DNA from: Sphingomonas sp. R-74633
GTDB taxonomy: Bacteria; Pseudomonadota; Alphaproteobacteria; Sphingomonadales; Sphingomonadaceae
Direction of reading: 5' to 3'
DNA: 64,000 nucleotides
Assembly: GCF_013416555.1 (NCBI RefSeq)
Contig: NZ_JACCFG010000001.1
Coordinates: 434,001 to 498,000 of the forward strand
Shown here piece by piece: positions 54,001 through 62,305 of the stretch. Positions within the stretch are counted from its first letter, which is position 1, and every line of letters begins with the position of its first letter. The notes beneath the pieces were generated by a model. It searched no databases. It was not told the DNA's origin and was given only the letters and a program-made list of their open reading frames with translations. The translations under genes and the position numbers were made by a program.

Positions 54001-54261
54001 GGTCTGGAAGAATTCTTCGCCCTGCAGCGTGGTCACGGGAACCGGGGAATCCAGGTTCGGGCGGCGGATGCGCGAACCGGTGACGAGAATGGTGTCGCTG
54101 TCGGAAGCGGCATCCTGCGGCGCGGCTTCGGGCGCCGTGGCTTCAGGCGTGGGTGCGGTCTGCGTGGCTTCTTGGGCGGCAGCCGGAACAGCCAGCAGCG
54201 CGAGCCCAACAAAAGCCGCCGAACGCAGCGCGGTGCCGTTCAGCAGAGAAAGTTTGACCAT
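51088..54261 (-). CDS. TonB-dependent receptor (outer-membrane transporter)
   Basis: 1057 residues: signal peptide MVKLSLLNGTALRSAAFVGL to PAAAQ, an Ala/Glu/Pro/Thr-rich linker (about 30-55), TonB box and plug start ILVTGSRIRRPNLDSPVPVT, plug domain (about 60-190, with DLRGLGTQRTLVLVNGRR) and a 22-strand barrel (about 230-1057) ending in the aromatic FYAGFKAKF. The family is the large sphingomonad/Caulobacter group often used for plant carbohydrates or peptides. The substrate cannot be inferred, and no adjacent degradative locus helps. Confidence 0.94.
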   Translation of the reverse strand: MVKLSLLNGTALRSAAFVGLALLAVPAAAQEATQTAPTPEATAPEAAPQDAASDSDTILVTGSRIRRPNLDSPVPVTTLQGEEFFQTGRTSVGDTLNDLPALRSTFSQSNSTRFLGTAGLSLLDLRGLGTQRTLVLVNGRRHVAGDILNTAASTDINTIPTDLIERVDVVTGGSSAVYGSDALAGVVNFVLKDHFEGIEARGQAGASTYGDAGSYYGSLLAGKNFADGRGNIAVNLEYAHQNDFYASDRTYTSRNNTWVTVDSDPAGTANGSDGVPDTAFFKDLRSGTYSNGGTFLLCCRTGGGNGIAYQPYIFQANGNLAPQTGQITPALSFTPSYVGGNGDNFKDGTQLGLMPKLDRYSANLIGHFEISSAFVPFIEATYTRTDSFGSASGPFFTSATGSPREKFFSDNPYLTTQARSILRQQDSYDANCSYVTGGDGIPDADRGQCGIGIYKNAVDLTNRTEKARRETFRAVLGVRGDLADNLNYEISANYGEFKEHTEIRGNVNLQRYLLSIDAVDQGLYQNGVANGNIVCRSKIDPSAAVAFEGANNAAFAQSRLAADVAACVPVNLFGTATVTQAARDYMLQSSFADGKITQFVASGFISGDTSKFFNLPGGPVGFSVGGEYRRETAYYKEDDVTANALTFYNAIPEFKPPSFEVKEAFAELRLPILKDVPFFQELTVSGAARVADYKGATGTVFAYNGGVEWAPVRSLRLRANYARSVRAPNLSDLYTPLGQNFDTVYDPCDTVHIGAGSSTRAANCHADGVPNTYNFQYRASIGYLSGGNPNLEAEKSSSYTIGGVFQPTFAKGFSLTVDYYHIDVKNVITSPSAQQVLNACYDAANLSNQYCALFARNTSGGAGPAGEVNGQILNNSLNLVPLNYAKLAVSGIDFDLGFERSFDGFGRVSLHGIYTHAITNNNYLDPTDPGRYNRQLGELGDPIDAFNINAAIESGPFTLGYEFRYIGKMVPGNWEDAHSVQGRAPQNADAFPIEYYDAVMYHNVRGEINVNKQFSMYLGVDNVFNKLPPYYLTGAGAGSGIYNNLGRFFYAGFKAKF

Positions 54262-54491
54262 GTGGATCCCCTATTTTTTACTCGAAGCTATTTTCTAGGC
54301 TGGCAAAGTTTTCTTGCTCAAGCCCGGATTGAAGGAAAATGTCGCATTGCGGCAACACTCCGTGCGAATTATGTTACACAGACACAACAGCGCTCAAACA
54401 CGGAATAAAAGTGGAAACATTACGATAAAGCTTCAGTAACCATCTTGTTCCGTTCGCCCCATCCGAAGTCCGAACAGCTTTCCCAAGCCGG

Positions 54492-56885
54492 ATGCTTTGC
54501 CTAGTAGATTCGCATGGAATCCAATTGTTGCCGCGGGTGCGCGGCTTGATCCACATCACGCAATCCGCCGCGGTGCTCGCGGGAGCGGTGCTGGCGCTGC
54601 TCGTCATCGGCGGCGTCTGGGCGCTGTTCACCGGGCTGCGCGCGCGTGCCGAGGCTGCGGGAATTGCCGAAACCAATACGCAGCTCGCCGCGCTGGTGAG
54701 CGGATCGCCGGCCCAGGCGATGCTGGTGCGTGCCGATGGCCGGATCGAGCTGCCGCGGCGCCTTGGCGATTGGCTGGGCTTCCAGGAATTGCCGCGCGAG
54801 CTGGCCGAACTGAGCAGCAAGAATAGCGGGATGCTGCCCGAGGACGCCGATGCGCTTGGCGTCCATGTTTCAGCCGCGCAAAAAGCCGGCAAACCATTCA
54901 GCCTTTCGGTGCGCGCCCGCGGTTCCGAGCGCGCGCTGCTGGTGATCGGCGAGCGCGCGCCGCAGGCAGTCAACGCCCCCGGCGGCGTGGTGCTGTGGTT
55001 CCTCGACGCCACCGAGAGCCAGGACGAAATCAATCGCCTCCAGCGCGAGGCCACGCGCCTGCGCGCCGCCTTCGATGCGCTCACCGCGCTGATCGAGGCC
55101 GCGCCGATGCCGATGTGGTATCGCGGCGGCGACCTGCGCCTGCTCATGGTCAACTCGGCCTATGTCGAGGCAGTCGAGGGCAAGGATGCCGAGGATGTGG
55201 TCGAGCGCGGGCTCGAGCTGGTCGAGGGCGTGGGGATGGGCGGTCCGCTCGCCAATGCCGCGATCGCGCGCGACACCGGCGAGCCGCAGACCGCGGCGAT
55301 GCCCGCCACGATTGGCGGCACTCGCCGGATGCTGCGCCTGCATGACATGCCGCTGCCCACTGGCGGCGTCGCCGGCTTCGCAGTCGATATCGAGGAGCTT
55401 GAGCAAGCGCGCGGCGGCCTCAAGCGCTTCGCCCAGGCCCAGCGCGCGATGCTCGACAAGATCTCGGCCGGCGTCGCCCAGTTCGGCGCGGACCGCAGCC
55501 TGATCTTTTCCAACCAGCCCTTCCGCCGCATGTTCGCGATGAAGAATGAATGGCTGGCCGATCGCCCCGAATTCGATCGCGTGCTCGATCGCATGCGCGA
55601 GGCCAATCGCCTGCCCGAAGTGCGCGACTATCCGGCGTGGAAGTCGGAGCGCCGCGAATGGTTCGTCTCGGCCGAGGCGGTTGAGGAGAATTGGAGCCTG
55701 GGCCAGACGCACCTCCGCGTTGTTGCCCAGCCGCTTCCCGAGGGCGGGCTGCTCCTGCTGTTCGAGGATCGCACCCAGCAGTTCGAACTCCAGCGCGAAC
55801 ATGGCGAGATGCAGCAGGTGCGTACCGCCACGCTGGAGAGCCTCGCCGAAGCCGTCGCGGTGTTCGGCAAGGGCAGGCTCCAGCTGTGGAACCGCAAGTT
55901 CCGCCAGGTCTGGGATTTCGAGGATGCGTTCCTCGACAGCCATCCGCAGGTCCAGCAGCTCGTCCGCGCCGCCGGTCCCAAGCTGGTCACTGCCGCCCGC
56001 GCCGACGTGATCGGCGATCTGGTGCGCATGGCCGCGCAGGAGCGCCAGTCGCGCGGTTCGAGCATCGCCTTTGCCGATGGCCGCCATTTCGACATCACCG
56101 CGGTACCGTTGCCCGATGGCAACGCACTGGTGACGATGCTCGACACCACCGACCACCACCGCGCCGAGCGCGCGCTGCGCGACCGCAACGAAGCGCTGGA
56201 AGCGGCGGACCGGGTCAAGACCTCGTTCCTCGCCAATATGAGCTACGAGCTGCGCACCCCGCTCACTTCGATCAAGGGCTTTGCCGAGATGCTGCATGGC
56301 GGCTTTGCGGGGCCGTTGAGCGAGAGCGGCGGGGAATATTCAGAAGCGATCCTCGTCTCGGTCGAGCGGCTCGGCACGATGATCGACGAAGTACTCGATC
56401 TCACCCAGAGCGAAGGCACGCCGCTGGAAAAGGCGCCGGTGGACATCGAGATCGCCGCGCAGAACGCCGCCGAGGCCGTGGCGCCGCTCGCCAAGGCCAA
56501 GCAGATCGAGCTCGTGGTCGAGAATGCCGGCAGCGCGGGTGCGATCACCGGCGATGCGCGCCGCATCCGCCAGGTGATCGAGCATCTCCTCCGTCATGCA
56601 GTGGCGGCGACGCCCGAACAGGGCAGGGTGCTGCTCCATCTCGACGGCAACAGCCGCGTGGCGCGCGTGATCGTCTCGGACAACGGCCCCGGCATGAGCC
56701 GTGACGCAGCGGCGACGGCATTCGACCGCTTCGCACAGTTCGGCAATGCCCGTGGCAGCGAGCGCACGCTCGGCCTCGGCCTGCCGATCGCCCGCCAGTT
56801 CGTCGAGGCGCATCGTGGCCGCATCGAGCTGATCTCCGAGCCGGGCGAGGGCACGCTGATCACCGTGGAGCTGCCGCGCGCATGA
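54492..56885 (+). CDS. divL: DivL-type pseudo-histidine kinase
   Basis: 797-residue membrane sensor kinase homologue. One N-terminal helix (about 18-45), three PAS-like regions (about 190-300, 315-430, 440-555), a HisKA dimerisation domain and an ATPase domain. The H-box reads SYELRTPL, with Tyr585 in place of the phospho-accepting His, the hallmark of Caulobacter DivL. The N-box is also altered (HLLRHAV in place of NLLxNA), while the G1 DNGPGM and G2 GLGLPIA boxes remain. In Caulobacter DivL binds DivK and tunes CckA/CtrA. A TTG at 54525 is an alternative start. Overlaps tsaE by 4 bp. Confidence 0.9.
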   Translation: MLCLVDSHGIQLLPRVRGLIHITQSAAVLAGAVLALLVIGGVWALFTGLRARAEAAGIAETNTQLAALVSGSPAQAMLVRADGRIELPRRLGDWLGFQELPRELAELSSKNSGMLPEDADALGVHVSAAQKAGKPFSLSVRARGSERALLVIGERAPQAVNAPGGVVLWFLDATESQDEINRLQREATRLRAAFDALTALIEAAPMPMWYRGGDLRLLMVNSAYVEAVEGKDAEDVVERGLELVEGVGMGGPLANAAIARDTGEPQTAAMPATIGGTRRMLRLHDMPLPTGGVAGFAVDIEELEQARGGLKRFAQAQRAMLDKISAGVAQFGADRSLIFSNQPFRRMFAMKNEWLADRPEFDRVLDRMREANRLPEVRDYPAWKSERREWFVSAEAVEENWSLGQTHLRVVAQPLPEGGLLLLFEDRTQQFELQREHGEMQQVRTATLESLAEAVAVFGKGRLQLWNRKFRQVWDFEDAFLDSHPQVQQLVRAAGPKLVTAARADVIGDLVRMAAQERQSRGSSIAFADGRHFDITAVPLPDGNALVTMLDTTDHHRAERALRDRNEALEAADRVKTSFLANMSYELRTPLTSIKGFAEMLHGGFAGPLSESGGEYSEAILVSVERLGTMIDEVLDLTQSEGTPLEKAPVDIEIAAQNAAEAVAPLAKAKQIELVVENAGSAGAITGDARRIRQVIEHLLRHAVAATPEQGRVLLHLDGNSRVARVIVSDNGPGMSRDAAATAFDRFAQFGNARGSERTLGLGLPIARQFVEAHRGRIELISEPGEGTLITVELPRA

Positions 56886-57325
56886 TCCTGCGCAGCCCGG
56901 AAGAATCGCTCGAACTGGGCCGGAGGCTCGCCGAAGTCGCGCGCCCGGGCGACGTGATCGCGCTTTCGGGGCCGCTTGGCGCGGGCAAGACGAGCATCGC
57001 GCGCGGTCTGCTGGCGGCGCTCGGGCTCGAAGAGGAGGCGCCGTCGCCCAGCTTCGCGATCGTCCAGCCTTATGAACCGCCCGAGGTGCGCTTCCCGGTG
57101 CTCCACATCGACCTCTACCGAATCGACGATCCGAGCGAGGCCGAGGAGCTGGGGCTCGACGATGCCCGCAGCGATTCGCTGCTGATCGTCGAATGGCCCG
57201 AGCGTTTGGGCGAAGCGGCGTGGCATGACGCGCTGTGGTTGTCCCTGGATGTGGCACCGGATGGCGCGCGCGCCTTGACAGCGAAAGTGCCGGCGGCATG
57301 GAAGGACCGATGGTTTCTGACATGA
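56882..57325 (+). CDS. tsaE: tRNA t6A biosynthesis ATPase TsaE
   Basis: Small P-loop ATPase that helps TsaBCD form threonylcarbamoyl-adenosine 37 on tRNA. 147 residues with GPLGAGKTSIARGLL (Walker A, about 31-45), SPSFAIV (residues about 54-60), HIDLYRI and LLIVEWPERLG (Walker B region). Start ATGA overlaps the divL stop, and its own stop overlaps the next start. The product is the substrate of MtaB, encoded at 7119 in this window. Confidence 0.94.
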   Translation: MILRSPEESLELGRRLAEVARPGDVIALSGPLGAGKTSIARGLLAALGLEEEAPSPSFAIVQPYEPPEVRFPVLHIDLYRIDDPSEAEELGLDDARSDSLLIVEWPERLGEAAWHDALWLSLDVAPDGARALTAKVPAAWKDRWFLT

Positions 57326-58314
57326 ATCCGCCGGCCACGGCGCCCGACTTCCTTGAAGCTGCCGGTTGGGGAGGCGCCGAGATCCGTCCGCTTGCCGGCG
57401 ACGCCTCGTTCCGTCGCTATTTCCGCGTCGTCGAGCATGACCGCACTGCGATCCTGATGGACGCGCCGCCCCCGCACGAGGACCCGCGCCCCTTCATCAA
57501 CATCGCGCGCTGGCTCACCGCGCACGGCTTCGCCGCCCCCGAGATCCTCCACGAGGACCTGACCGAGGGCCTCGTCCTCATCCAGGACTTTGGCGACGCC
57601 CGCATGCGCGAGACGGTCGACGCTGCCCCCGAGAGCGAGCTGCGCCTGTACGAGGAAGCGATCGACCTGATCATCCGCCTCGCCGAATTCCCGGCCGCGG
57701 ATATCCTCAAGCCCTACACGCTCGCCGAATATCACCGCGAGGCGGACCTGCTCCCTGAATGGTATTGCCCCGCGGTCGGCCTCGACGCCGATATCGAGGG
57801 CTATCGCGCCGCCTGGGAGCAGGTGCTCGCGCCGGTGCTCGCGGGTCACACGCCTGTCACCGTGCTGCGCGACTATCATGTCGAGAACATCATGCTGATC
57901 GACGGTAGCGCGGAAACCCTGGGCCTGCTCGACTTCCAGGACGCCCTGGCGGGGCACCCGGCCTATGACCTCGTCTCGCTGCTCCAGGACGCCCGCCGCG
58001 ACGTGCCCGAGAGCCTCGAGACCGCGATGCTCGATCGCTACAAGCGCATCACCGGTGCCGGCGATGCCTTCGACGTGGCCTATCACGTGCTCGGCGCGCA
58101 GCGGAACGCCAAGATCGTCGGCATCTTCACCCGCCTGTGGAAGCGCGACGGCAAGCCGCGCTATCCGGGTCTCTGCCCGCGCGTCTGGACCTATCTCAAC
58201 CGCGACCTCCAGCACCCCGCGCTCAAGCCCGTCGCCGACTGGTTCGAGGCGAACGTGCCGATGGACATGCGCGGCGACCCCCTGACCATAGCAGGCCCTG
58301 GCGCCGGCGCATGA
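57322..58314 (+). CDS. amgK: N-acetylmuramate/N-acetylglucosamine kinase AmgK
   Basis: Aminoglycoside-phosphotransferase-fold sugar kinase, 330 residues from ATG 57322 (ATGA overlap with tsaE). Phosphorylates MurNAc at C1 in peptidoglycan recycling. Marks are GDASFRRYFRV (N-lobe), VLRDYHVENIMLID with the catalytic Asp, and LGLLDFQDALAGHPAYDLVSLLQDARR with the metal-binding Asp. An in-frame ATG at 57310 adds four residues. The amgK-murU pair bypasses de novo UDP-MurNAc synthesis and confers intrinsic fosfomycin tolerance in other bacteria. Confidence 0.92.
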   Translation: MNPPATAPDFLEAAGWGGAEIRPLAGDASFRRYFRVVEHDRTAILMDAPPPHEDPRPFINIARWLTAHGFAAPEILHEDLTEGLVLIQDFGDARMRETVDAAPESELRLYEEAIDLIIRLAEFPAADILKPYTLAEYHREADLLPEWYCPAVGLDADIEGYRAAWEQVLAPVLAGHTPVTVLRDYHVENIMLIDGSAETLGLLDFQDALAGHPAYDLVSLLQDARRDVPESLETAMLDRYKRITGAGDAFDVAYHVLGAQRNAKIVGIFTRLWKRDGKPRYPGLCPRVWTYLNRDLQHPALKPVADWFEANVPMDMRGDPLTIAGPGAGA

Positions 58315-59072
58315 AACAGTCCGCGACCTATTCGCTGCGTCCCAACCCCAGCGTCGCCATGCCCGAGACCGCGATGGTGATGGCCGCCGGCCTCGGCAAG
58401 CGGATGCGCCCGCTCACCGTCACGCGCCCCAAGCCGCTGGTCGAGGTCGCCGGCACCACGCTGCTCGACCACACGATGGATCATCTGCGCAGCGCCGGCA
58501 TCAAGCGCGCCGTGGTCAACGTCCACTATCTCGCCGACCAGGTCGAGGCGCACCTCAAGGCCCGCGCCGGCGACATCGAGATCCTGATCTCCGACGAGCG
58601 CGCCCAGCTGATGGAGACCGGCGGCGGCATCGTCCAGGCGCGCGAGATGCTCGGCGACAAGCCCTTCTTCACGGTCAACAGCGACACGCTGTGGATCGAC
58701 GGCCCGATCGACTCGCTCCACGCGCTCGCCGCAGCTTGGGACGATGAGCGGATGGACGCGCTCCTCCTGCTCGTGCCTCTGGCCCGCGCCTACAGCCATA
58801 GCGGCCAGGGCGATTTCCGCCTCGACGCGTTCGGCCGCATCACCGAGCGCCGCAAGCCCGGCCGCCTCGCACCCTTCGTCTATGCCGGCGCGCAGATCCT
58901 CTCGCCCCGCGTCATCCGCGACTGGCCCGAAGGCCCGTTCTCGACCAACCTCTTCTGGACCCGCGCGATGGAGCAGGGGCGGTTGTGGGGCACGGTCCAC
59001 CAGGGCCTGTGGTTCGACGTCGGCACCCCCGGCGCGATCAAGGAAGCCGAGGAAGTCCTGGCGACGGTGTAA
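58311..59072 (+). CDS. murU: N-acetylmuramate 1-phosphate uridylyltransferase MurU
   Basis: Nucleotidyltransferase that makes UDP-MurNAc from MurNAc-1-phosphate and UTP. 253 residues from ATG 58311 (ATGA overlap with amgK). The signature MVMAAGLGKRMRPLTVTRPKPLVEVAG (about 20-46), NVHYLADQVEAH, TGGGIVQA and VNSDTLW all fit MurU/MobA-like sugar nucleotidyltransferases. Last gene of the divL-tsaE-amgK-murU run. A repeat element begins at its stop codon. Confidence 0.93.
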   Translation: MKQSATYSLRPNPSVAMPETAMVMAAGLGKRMRPLTVTRPKPLVEVAGTTLLDHTMDHLRSAGIKRAVVNVHYLADQVEAHLKARAGDIEILISDERAQLMETGGGIVQAREMLGDKPFFTVNSDTLWIDGPIDSLHALAAAWDDERMDALLLLVPLARAYSHSGQGDFRLDAFGRITERRKPGRLAPFVYAGAQILSPRVIRDWPEGPFSTNLFWTRAMEQGRLWGTVHQGLWFDVGTPGAIKEAEEVLATV

Positions 59073-59194
59073 TCTCCCTCTCCCCGTCCGGGGGGAGGGT
59101 GGCGAGGCGTAGCCGAAGCCGGGAGAGGGGCAGGGGGCAGTTATCCACAGCCCCCTCTCCCCGACCCTCTCCCCGGAAGGGGAGAGGGAGATTA
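59070..59194. repeat. Inverted repeat between murU and addB
   Basis: Arms TAATCTCCCTCTCCCC (59070-59085, including the murU stop) and its complement at 59179-59194. An inner pair of CCCCCTCTCCCC/GGGAGAGGGG blocks lies near 59120-59163. The element fills the whole 138-bp gap. Confidence 0.85.
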
Positions 59195-59210
59195 GGGTGT
59201 CCCCAAGCCC

Positions 59211-62141
59211 ATGCCCACCGCCCTCCACCTCTACACCATCCCCCCGCACCGCGCCTTCGCGGACGCCCTCGCGAACGGGCTGATCAAGCGCTTCGGAGCC
59301 GACCCGATGGCGCTCGCCCGCGGCCTCGTCCTGCTCCCCAACAACCGCGCAAAAAAGGCGATCCAGGACGCCTTTGTCCGCGCCAGCGGCGGCGGGCTGC
59401 TGCTCCCGCGCCTCGTCGCCGTCGGCGATCCCGAACTCGACGAAGCCCTGTTCGACGCCGCCGGCGATCCCGATCTCGTGCCCCCCGCGGTCGCGCCACT
59501 CCAGCGCCAGCTCATCCTCGCCCGCCTGATCCAGGAAGCCGAGCCCCGCCACGACGCCGCCGAGGCCGTGCGCCTCGCCGGCGATCTCGCCGCCACCCTC
59601 GACCAGCTGCTGATCGAGGAGGTTCCGCCGAAGAAGCTCAAGGAGCTCGAACTCGGCCCCGAGCTCTCCGCCCATTGGGAACGCTCGCTCCACCTCTTCG
59701 AGATCGTCCTCGACCGCTGGCCGAAGGAACTCGCCCGCCTCGGCCGTATCGACCTCGCCGACCGCCGCCGCCTGCTGATCGACAAGGTCGCCACGCGCTG
59801 GAAGGCCAATCCCCCGGCCGGCTTCGTCTGCGCCGCCGGCATCACCGCCAGTGCCCCCACGATCGCCCGGCTCCAGCGCGTCGTCGCCGGGCTCCCGCAG
59901 GGCATGGTCGTCCTGCCCGATCTCGCCATCTCCATCTCCGAGGCCGAATGGGACATGCTCGGCCCGCACGCTCCCGATCCCGCCGGCCGCCGCAAGCGCA
60001 ACCTCGAGACGCACCCGCAATTCCACCTCAAGCTCCTGCTCGAGCGGATGGGCGTCCACCGCGACGAGTTCGATCCCTGGCGCGCTGCGAGCGAACATGA
60101 CGCCGCGCCTTCGCGCAGCAAGGCGATCGCCTCGGCGATGCAGCCGCCCGAACTGACGCATGGCTGGACCACGCTGCCAGAAAAGGAACGCAAGCTAGAC
60201 GGCGTCCGCGTCCTCGAAGTCGCCACCCCCGCCGAGGAAGCCCAGGCCATCGCCCTCGCGCTGCGCCAGGTGCTCGAAACCCCCGAAAAGACCGCCGCGC
60301 TCGTCACCCCCGATCGCGCGCTCGCCCGCCGCGTCGCCGCGCATTGCGCCCGCTGGGGCATCACCGTCGATGATTCCGCCGGCCAGCCACTCTCGATCCT
60401 GCCGCCCGGCACACTCCTCCTCGCGCTCGCCGATGCCGCCGCCCAACGCTTCGCCCCGCTGCCACTGCTGACCTTGCTCAAGCACCCGCTGGTCATGCCT
60501 GAAACCCGGCCTGAATGGCTCGAAGGCGCACGCCTGCTCGACCGCGCGCTCCGCGGCCCGCGCCCCGCGCCCGACCTCGCCGGCATCGACCGCCATCTCG
60601 CCGAGCAGCAGGGCAGGGACGGGCCCTTGCGCAAGGCAGCCCAGGTCTGGTGGCCGGCGGCCCGCGCGCTGCTCGCCCCGCTCGAAGCCGCGTTCAACGC
60701 CGGCGCCCAGCCGATCCCGGCGCTGCTCGAAGCGCTGCGCGAAGCCGCCCAGGCGCTCGGCGGCGATAGTCTGTGGAGCCGGGCCGAGGGCCGCGCCGCC
60801 GCGACTTTGCTCGACGATCTCGAGCGCGAAGCCGGTGACGGCCCGCGCCGCGCCGACCCCGACACGCTCGCCCCGATGCTGCGCACGCTGATGGACCAGA
60901 TCGCCGTGCGCCCGCCCCAGGGCGGCCATCCGCGCCTCGCTATTCTCGGCCAGCTCGAAGCCCGTCTCCAGACCGCCGATTTGATGATCCTCTCGGGGCT
61001 CAACGAAGGCGTCTGGCCGGGCCTGCCCGCGCCCGATCCCTGGCTCGCCCCGCGCATCCGCGCCGAGCTCAATCTCCCCGGCCTCGAGCGCCGCATCGGC
61101 CTGGCCGCGCACGACCTTTCCGGCGCGCTTGGCGCCCCCGAAGTCCTGCTCACCCGCGCCCGCCGCGACGCCACCGCGCCGACCATCGCCTCGCGCTTCT
61201 GGCTCCGCCTCGAAGCGCTGTCGGGCGGCCTCGACCGCGCGCCCGATCTCGCCGCCTGGCTCCACGCGATCGACAATCCCGGCACCCACGAACCCGCCGA
61301 GCGCCCCGAACCGTCGCCGCCGGTCGAGGACCGCCCCAAGGCGATCTCGGTCACCGAAGTTGATCGCCTGAAGGCCGATCCCTACGCCTTTTACGCCCGC
61401 CGCATGCTCAAGCTGATGCCGCTCGATCCGGTCGATGCTGATCCGAGTGCAGCGTGGCGCGGCACCGCGGTGCACGACGTTCTTCAGAAATGGTTCGAAC
61501 TCGATAATTGCGATCCGTCGCTGCTCCGCGCCCGCGCCGAGGCGATGCTGGCGGACGAACGCACCCACCCGATGATGCGCGCGCTCTTGCAGCCGCGGCT
61601 GATGGAAGCGATCGACTGGATCGCCCGCCAGATCGCCGAAAACCCAGACCGTAAGGTCCTCGCAGTCGAGCTCGACGGCGATATCGAGTTCGAGGGCGTC
61701 AAGCTGCGCGGCAAGTTCGACCGGATCGATCGCCAGCCCGACGGCAGCCTCGCGATTATCGACTACAAGACCGGCCAGCCGCCAAGCACCCGGGCGGTCC
61801 GCGCCGGGTTCAGCCTGCAATTGGGCCTGCTCGGCCTGATCGCCGAGCGCGGGGGCTTCGCGGATATCGAGGGCGTCGCGCGCGCCTTCGAATATTGGTC
61901 GCTCGCCCGCTCCCCGCGCACCGGCGGCTTCGGCTATGTCGACTCGCCGGTCGACCCGAAAAAGAAGGAACCGATCCCGGCCGAGGAGTTCGTCGACATC
62001 GCCGCGCACCATTTCGGCGAGGCCGTCCGCGCCTGGCTGACCGGCGACCAGCCCTTCACTGCCAAGCTGGTGCCGGAATATGCGCCTTACGCCGAGTACG
62101 ACCAGCTGATGCGCCGCGACGAATGGTATGGCCGTGATTGA
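59211..62141 (+). CDS. addB: Double-strand break repair protein AddB
   Basis: Second subunit of the AddAB helicase-nuclease that processes DNA ends for RecA. 976 residues from ATG 59211. The N-terminal inactivated helicase part (LLPNNRAKKAIQDAF, about 40-55) has no canonical Walker A. The C-terminal PD-(D/E)XK nuclease domain (about 735-976) has AIIDYKTGQPPSTRAV and KLRGKFDRIDR with its Asp/Glu/Lys residues. The length fits alphaproteobacterial AddB (about 1000). Separated from addA by a repeat-filled gap of 164 bp. Confidence 0.93.
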   Translation: MPTALHLYTIPPHRAFADALANGLIKRFGADPMALARGLVLLPNNRAKKAIQDAFVRASGGGLLLPRLVAVGDPELDEALFDAAGDPDLVPPAVAPLQRQLILARLIQEAEPRHDAAEAVRLAGDLAATLDQLLIEEVPPKKLKELELGPELSAHWERSLHLFEIVLDRWPKELARLGRIDLADRRRLLIDKVATRWKANPPAGFVCAAGITASAPTIARLQRVVAGLPQGMVVLPDLAISISEAEWDMLGPHAPDPAGRRKRNLETHPQFHLKLLLERMGVHRDEFDPWRAASEHDAAPSRSKAIASAMQPPELTHGWTTLPEKERKLDGVRVLEVATPAEEAQAIALALRQVLETPEKTAALVTPDRALARRVAAHCARWGITVDDSAGQPLSILPPGTLLLALADAAAQRFAPLPLLTLLKHPLVMPETRPEWLEGARLLDRALRGPRPAPDLAGIDRHLAEQQGRDGPLRKAAQVWWPAARALLAPLEAAFNAGAQPIPALLEALREAAQALGGDSLWSRAEGRAAATLLDDLEREAGDGPRRADPDTLAPMLRTLMDQIAVRPPQGGHPRLAILGQLEARLQTADLMILSGLNEGVWPGLPAPDPWLAPRIRAELNLPGLERRIGLAAHDLSGALGAPEVLLTRARRDATAPTIASRFWLRLEALSGGLDRAPDLAAWLHAIDNPGTHEPAERPEPSPPVEDRPKAISVTEVDRLKADPYAFYARRMLKLMPLDPVDADPSAAWRGTAVHDVLQKWFELDNCDPSLLRARAEAMLADERTHPMMRALLQPRLMEAIDWIARQIAENPDRKVLAVELDGDIEFEGVKLRGKFDRIDRQPDGSLAIIDYKTGQPPSTRAVRAGFSLQLGLLGLIAERGGFADIEGVARAFEYWSLARSPRTGGFGYVDSPVDPKKKEPIPAEEFVDIAAHHFGEAVRAWLTGDQPFTAKLVPEYAPYAEYDQLMRRDEWYGRD

Positions 62142-62156
62142 GGCCGGCTTCCCAAT

Positions 62157-62284
62157 ATCCTCCCCCGCAAGGGGGAGGTGGCACGCGCAGCGTGACGGAG
62201 GGGGAGGTGTGCGAGCCGCCCGTGCGTCGCTTGCCGCCCCCTCCGTCAGCCTCCGGCTGACACCTCCCCCTTGCGGGGGAGGAT
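62157..62284. repeat. 24-bp perfect inverted repeat between addB and addA
   Basis: Arms 62157-62180 and 62261-62284 (core CCTCCCCCGCAAGGGGGAGG), with an inner GACGGAGGGGG/CCCCCTCCGTC pair. Related in style to the repeat at 59070. Confidence 0.85.
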
Positions 62285-62305
62285 TAAAGCTTGGCGGAAA
62301 CCCGA

